DNA of 42,651 nt. Source: Oscillospiraceae bacterium (GTDB lineage Bacteria > Bacillota > Clostridia > Oscillospirales > WRJC01). The stretch is taken from positions 1 through 42,651 of the forward strand of contig WQYZ01000013.1 of NCBI GenBank assembly GCA_009780985.1. The letters run 5' to 3'. The notes under the pieces were generated by a model. That model was not told the DNA's origin. It did not search any database and saw only the letters and a list, made by a program, of their open reading frames with translations. Shown one piece after another: positions 39,558-42,651 of the stretch (position 1 is its first letter; each line of letters opens with the position of its first letter). The position numbers and the translations under genes were made by a program.

Positions 39558-39990
39558 CAATGCTAAGTCTATAATTGAAAGTCTGATATACGACCGAACA
39601 CAGTCCGATGTGGATTACGCGTTATCGCTTGAACAGGACAGTATTTACACAGACGAAGATTTGAAAGGCGCATATAACTGTTCAGACAGAAACAGGGTTG
39701 GCGGCGCGATTAACTATTTAACAGACGGAATGGAGCTATTGGGGTTTCGCGTAAAAGACAACTGGATTGAGACTGACATAGCAAAAATAACTGATAATAT
39801 CAATACACTTTCATGTTTAGACAGACTGAGACAAATTTTGACGCCGGAAATCACAATCCCGGAAAATTTGGACGGTTTTATATATCAAAAGGCGAATGCA
39901 GTCGAGCAGTTACTATATGAAATGTATTCTGCGTATATATGGATTACGGATAATACGCTGTTCTGCGGCGACGGATATGCCGGCTATTGA
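39547..39990 (+). CDS. Phage tail-associated protein of unknown role
   Basis: The protein has 147 residues with a GTG start overlapping the tail protein by 11 bp. IYDRTQSDVDYALSLEQD, LKGAYNCSDRNRVGGAINYLTDGM occur in a small family found downstream of tail spike genes in Clostridium phages. No enzyme motif seen. It is the last gene of the continuous tail run before the YyaL-like interruption. Confidence 0.65.
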   Translation: MAINNAKSIIESLIYDRTQSDVDYALSLEQDSIYTDEDLKGAYNCSDRNRVGGAINYLTDGMELLGFRVKDNWIETDIAKITDNINTLSCLDRLRQILTPEITIPENLDGFIYQKANAVEQLLYEMYSAYIWITDNTLFCGDGYAGY

Positions 39991-40090
39991 TATTTGAAAT
40001 AAATACAGTATAATATATTAACGGCAGGAAACACTATTAACAAAATCAAATTTTGAATATAAAATATGAGAATATAGGGGTTGATGTCAT

Positions 40091-42247
40091 ATGACACAAT
40101 TAACAAAAGATAAAACAAACAGATTAATCAACGAAAAGTCGCCATATTTGCTGCAGCACGCGCATAATCCCGTAGACTGGTATGCGTGGGGTGATGAAGC
40201 GTTCGTCGAGGCAAAAAGACAGGACAAACCGATTTTCCTGTCTATTGGATATTCTACCTGCCATTGGTGCCATGTAATGGAAAAGGAATCTTTTGAAGAC
40301 GAAGAAATTGCGGAAGTCTTAAATAAACATTTTATCTCGATAAAAGTAGACCGCGAGGAGCGTCCGGATATTGACGCGGTCTACATGAATGCTACTCAGA
40401 TTATGACCGGAAGCGGCGGCTGGCCCTTATCCGTATTTCTCGACAACGATAAAAGACCAATTTATGCCGGCACATATTTCCCGAAAAAAGATGGAAGATA
40501 CGGACCGGGATTTTTAACCTTGCTTGAACGAATTTCGTATTTGTGGGAACATGACAGAGTAAAACTTTTTGAAAGCAGTAATATTATAACTGCGGAATTA
40601 AATAAAACGGATATTGAAAATGCAGTAAACATATCACAAGATATAAATTATGAAAAAGCTATAGTAAAATGTTTTAACCAGTTGAAAAATAATTTTGATG
40701 AAGAATACGGCGGGTTTGGATCTGCACCAAAGTTTCCTGCGCCTCACAACCTATTGTTCCTGCTAAGATATTATCACTGCAAAAAAGACGAAATTGCGCT
40801 TGAAATGGTTGAAAAAACATTGCAGTGTATATACGGCGGCGGAATATACGACCATATAGGATTTGGTTTCAGCCGGTATTCGACTGACAGAATGTGGCTT
40901 GTGCCGCATTTTGAAAAAATGCTGTACGACAATGCTTTATTGGCTCTGACATACTGCGAGACATATCACTGCACAAAAAATCCGGGTTACGCTCACGTAG
41001 CCGAAGAAATCTTCGAATATATAAGCAGGGATATGACGTCCCGGGAAGGCGGTTTCTATAACGCCGAAGACGCGGACTCAGAGGGTGCAGAAGGCAAATT
41101 TTATTTGTTTACAAAAGACGAAGTTATAAAACTTTTAGGAGCTAAGGACGGTGAAAAATTTTGTGAAAAATATGATATTTCGGAAGAAGGGAATTTTGAA
41201 AATTCAAATATATTGAATTTAATGCGTTCTGCACAAGGGAGTGAATATGATTTATGGAATTTCGACGTAAACGACAAATATGACGAAAACGATAAAAAAG
41301 AGAAAACAGAAGAATTTCTTGCCGACTGCAGAAAAAGACTCTTTAAATACAGGAAAAAAAGAGTTCGTCCGTTTAAAGACGATAAAATAACAACTTCGTG
41401 GAACGGTCTTATGATTTGCGCGTTTGCTTACGGCGGCAGAATTTTAAACAACGAGAATTATACAGATATGGCAAAAAACGCGGCGAAATTTATTCTGGAG
41501 AATATGTCTGACGAAAACGGCGGTCTTTATACAAGATACAGGGACGGCGAAGCGAGATTCAACGCGGTTGCCGACGATTATGCTTATTTTATATGGGGGC
41601 TTATAGAGTTATATGAAAGTACGTTTGAAAAAACATATCTTTTAGAAGCATACAGATTAAATAAAGTTCTTATAGATAATTTCTGGGAAAACGGGGCGTT
41701 ATATTTCACCGGCAGAGACAGTGAGACGCTGATTTTCCGTCCTCGCGAAATATACGACGGCGCGATACCGTCTGCAAACAGTGTCAGCATAAGCAATTTT
41801 ATAAAATTATCCCGTTTATGCGACGACCATAAACTCGCGGAAATGGCGGTGGAAATTATAAGATTCTTCGGGAAAACGTTTGAGAATATGCCTTTTGGAC
41901 ACAGTTTTGCCATGTGCGGACTTATGCACTTAGAATATCTTTCAAGGGAGATTATAATATCCTGCGACAATATAATAAAAGGAGCTGATGGACGAAGCGA
42001 GAGAAGTCCGGAATTTACGTCTTTTGTATCTGAAATTTACGCAAATTATAACCCATTTTCGACAGTAGCGTACGCAGATGGCGAAATAGGAGAAGATATA
42101 GAATTTTATAAACAGTACGAAAATAAACATGATAAGAATAATCAAGATAAAAATAAAAGCGAACCGACAGTTTATATATGTGAAAATAGCGTATGCAAAC
42201 AACCCATAAGCGATATTAATAAATTACGGGATATGCTTAGGAACTGA
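40091..42247 (+). CDS. yyaL: YyaL/DUF255 thioredoxin-fold and six-hairpin protein
   Basis: The protein has 718 residues. Residues ~8-165 are the DUF255 thioredoxin domain ([27 protein letters not shown] with Cys57 and Cys60 in [24 protein letters not shown]). The remainder is an (alpha/alpha)6 barrel typical of YyaL/spermatogenesis-associated protein 20. The exact reaction is not known; a thiol-redox or carbohydrate role is suggested by fold. It has its own upstream TATAAT (40009-40014) and a terminator after it, so it is an independent unit inside a phage tail cluster. Normal full length. Confidence 0.9.
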   Translation: MTQLTKDKTNRLINEKSPYLLQHAHNPVDWYAWGDEAFVEAKRQDKPIFLSIGYSTCHWCHVMEKESFEDEEIAEVLNKHFISIKVDREERPDIDAVYMNATQIMTGSGGWPLSVFLDNDKRPIYAGTYFPKKDGRYGPGFLTLLERISYLWEHDRVKLFESSNIITAELNKTDIENAVNISQDINYEKAIVKCFNQLKNNFDEEYGGFGSAPKFPAPHNLLFLLRYYHCKKDEIALEMVEKTLQCIYGGGIYDHIGFGFSRYSTDRMWLVPHFEKMLYDNALLALTYCETYHCTKNPGYAHVAEEIFEYISRDMTSREGGFYNAEDADSEGAEGKFYLFTKDEVIKLLGAKDGEKFCEKYDISEEGNFENSNILNLMRSAQGSEYDLWNFDVNDKYDENDKKEKTEEFLADCRKRLFKYRKKRVRPFKDDKITTSWNGLMICAFAYGGRILNNENYTDMAKNAAKFILENMSDENGGLYTRYRDGEARFNAVADDYAYFIWGLIELYESTFEKTYLLEAYRLNKVLIDNFWENGALYFTGRDSETLIFRPREIYDGAIPSANSVSISNFIKLSRLCDDHKLAEMAVEIIRFFGKTFENMPFGHSFAMCGLMHLEYLSREIIISCDNIIKGADGRSERSPEFTSFVSEIYANYNPFSTVAYADGEIGEDIEFYKQYENKHDKNNQDKNKSEPTVYICENSVCKQPISDINKLRDMLRN

Positions 42248-42260
42248 GTAAGTATTATAT

Positions 42261-42292
42261 AAAAAAAGAAACATGAATGTGTTTCTTTTTTT
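42261..42292 (+). terminator. Rho-independent terminator of the yyaL-like gene
   Basis: AAAAAAAGAAACA (42261-42273) pairs with TGTTTCTTTTTTT (42280-42292), loop TGAATG. Confidence 0.85.
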
Positions 42293-42332
42293 ATTATTTA
42301 AAATTTTAAGTGAAAAAGGAGAGGAAAACAAA

Positions 42333-42651
42333 ATGTCATACTATTTCAAAGACAGAATACCGGACAGCATGCACGGACAGAACCAGCGTTACTACGACGC
42401 AATAGACAGCACAGGAGCAGTCAAGATGCCAGACTTCAAACTGACGCTGAAAAACAACATACCGGCGGGCAGTGAGGGTACACCGCTCAACGCGGCGAAC
42501 ATGAACTATGCTTCCGGCGTAGTCGATTTGCCAGCGGCAATACCGGGCGCGCTCGGCGGACAAACCATCGCGCGGGGACAGCTGCTGACGCTCGTCGGCG
42601 GCAAAGCGGCTGTGCCATACACAACGCCGCGCCCAGCCGCCGCTTCAGGTC
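42333..42651 (+). CDS. Phage tail fibre-like protein (partial, runs off right edge)
   Basis: The ATG at 42333 follows AAGGAGAGGAAAACAA. The 106 visible residues (SYYFKDRIPDSMHGQNQRYYDAIDS..., FKLTLKNNIPAGSEGTPLNAANMNY) have the EGTPLNAANMN motif common at the start of clostridial phage tail or fibre proteins. The DNA is visibly more GC-rich and uses more C-ending codons than its neighbours, suggesting a recent acquisition. Open to the window end. Confidence 0.65.
   Translation, partial: MSYYFKDRIPDSMHGQNQRYYDAIDSTGAVKMPDFKLTLKNNIPAGSEGTPLNAANMNYASGVVDLPAAIPGALGGQTIARGQLLTLVGGKAAVPYTTPRPAAASG

Noticed and set aside
35683-39990. Contractile tail (tailocin, T6SS-like or injection system)
   Set aside because: No sheath, baseplate wedge or spike/PAAR gene is seen; the gene set fits a noncontractile siphovirus-type tail.

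Overview
The window looks like a chromosomal segment of a low-to-moderate GC Gram-positive anaerobe of the class Clostridia. The basis is canonical TTGACA-17-TATAAT promoters, strong AGGAGG ribosome sites, sortase and SipW-type surface proteins, lipoprotein signal peptides and a clostridial-type phage module. No rRNA, tRNA or CRISPR array was seen. The family or genus cannot be fixed from this sequence alone.

Region 1 (1-3696, minus strand) is a cell-surface operon: a DivIVA-like coiled-coil protein, a SipW/ER-type signal peptidase with a repeated cytoplasmic N-terminus, its likely substrate (a BsaA/TasA-type matrix protein) and a Cna-B domain protein with a sortase signal that runs off the left edge. 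Region 2 (4177-7481, plus) holds a MerR regulator with a GyrI-like effector domain, an exported transglutaminase and an exported copper-amine-oxidase-N-like protein. Region 3 (7604-16104, minus) holds a heterodimeric ABC exporter, a short GHKL kinase and a LytTR response regulator with a matching two-site operator in front of the exporter genes, a large DUF5107-like carbohydrate-associated protein with TPRs, and two membrane proteins. Region 4 (16516-23950, plus) holds a sugar-type solute-binding lipoprotein, a BvgS-like hybrid kinase and a Zn/Mn-type ABC importer with a Fur-family-like operator. A cluster of four DnaA-box-like sites follows (23968-24100), then a thioester-domain adhesin (24439-26190).

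Region 5 (26452-42651, plus) is a phage structural cluster: portal, capsid, four connector/terminator proteins, tail tube, chaperone pair, tape measure, distal tail and tail spike-like proteins. Terminase, protease, scaffold, lysis, integrase and replication genes are not in the window. The run is interrupted twice. Between tail tube and tail chaperone lies a 3.3 kb polymorphic-toxin island (31917-35251): a 173-bp TA-flanked inverted-repeat element, the C-terminal remnant of a MuF head protein frameshifted into a barnase-like domain that has lost its catalytic His, a first toxin tip with a candidate immunity protein, an orphan second cassette with a repeated barnase arm and an intact microbial-RNase tip, two barstar-family inhibitors and a frameshifted phage remnant. 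Between tail genes at 39990 and 42333 lies a complete YyaL/DUF255 thioredoxin-like gene.

A family of short palindromic mobile repeats occurs at least five times (18001, 27831, 29641, 31245 and 35906). Two of the copies are read in frame inside phage proteins. Together with the pseudogenes this suggests the phage cluster has been resident and decaying, or being domesticated, for a long time. The most interesting part is the MuF/barnase/barstar island, where dead barnase domains appear to serve as recombination arms for swapping toxin tips.
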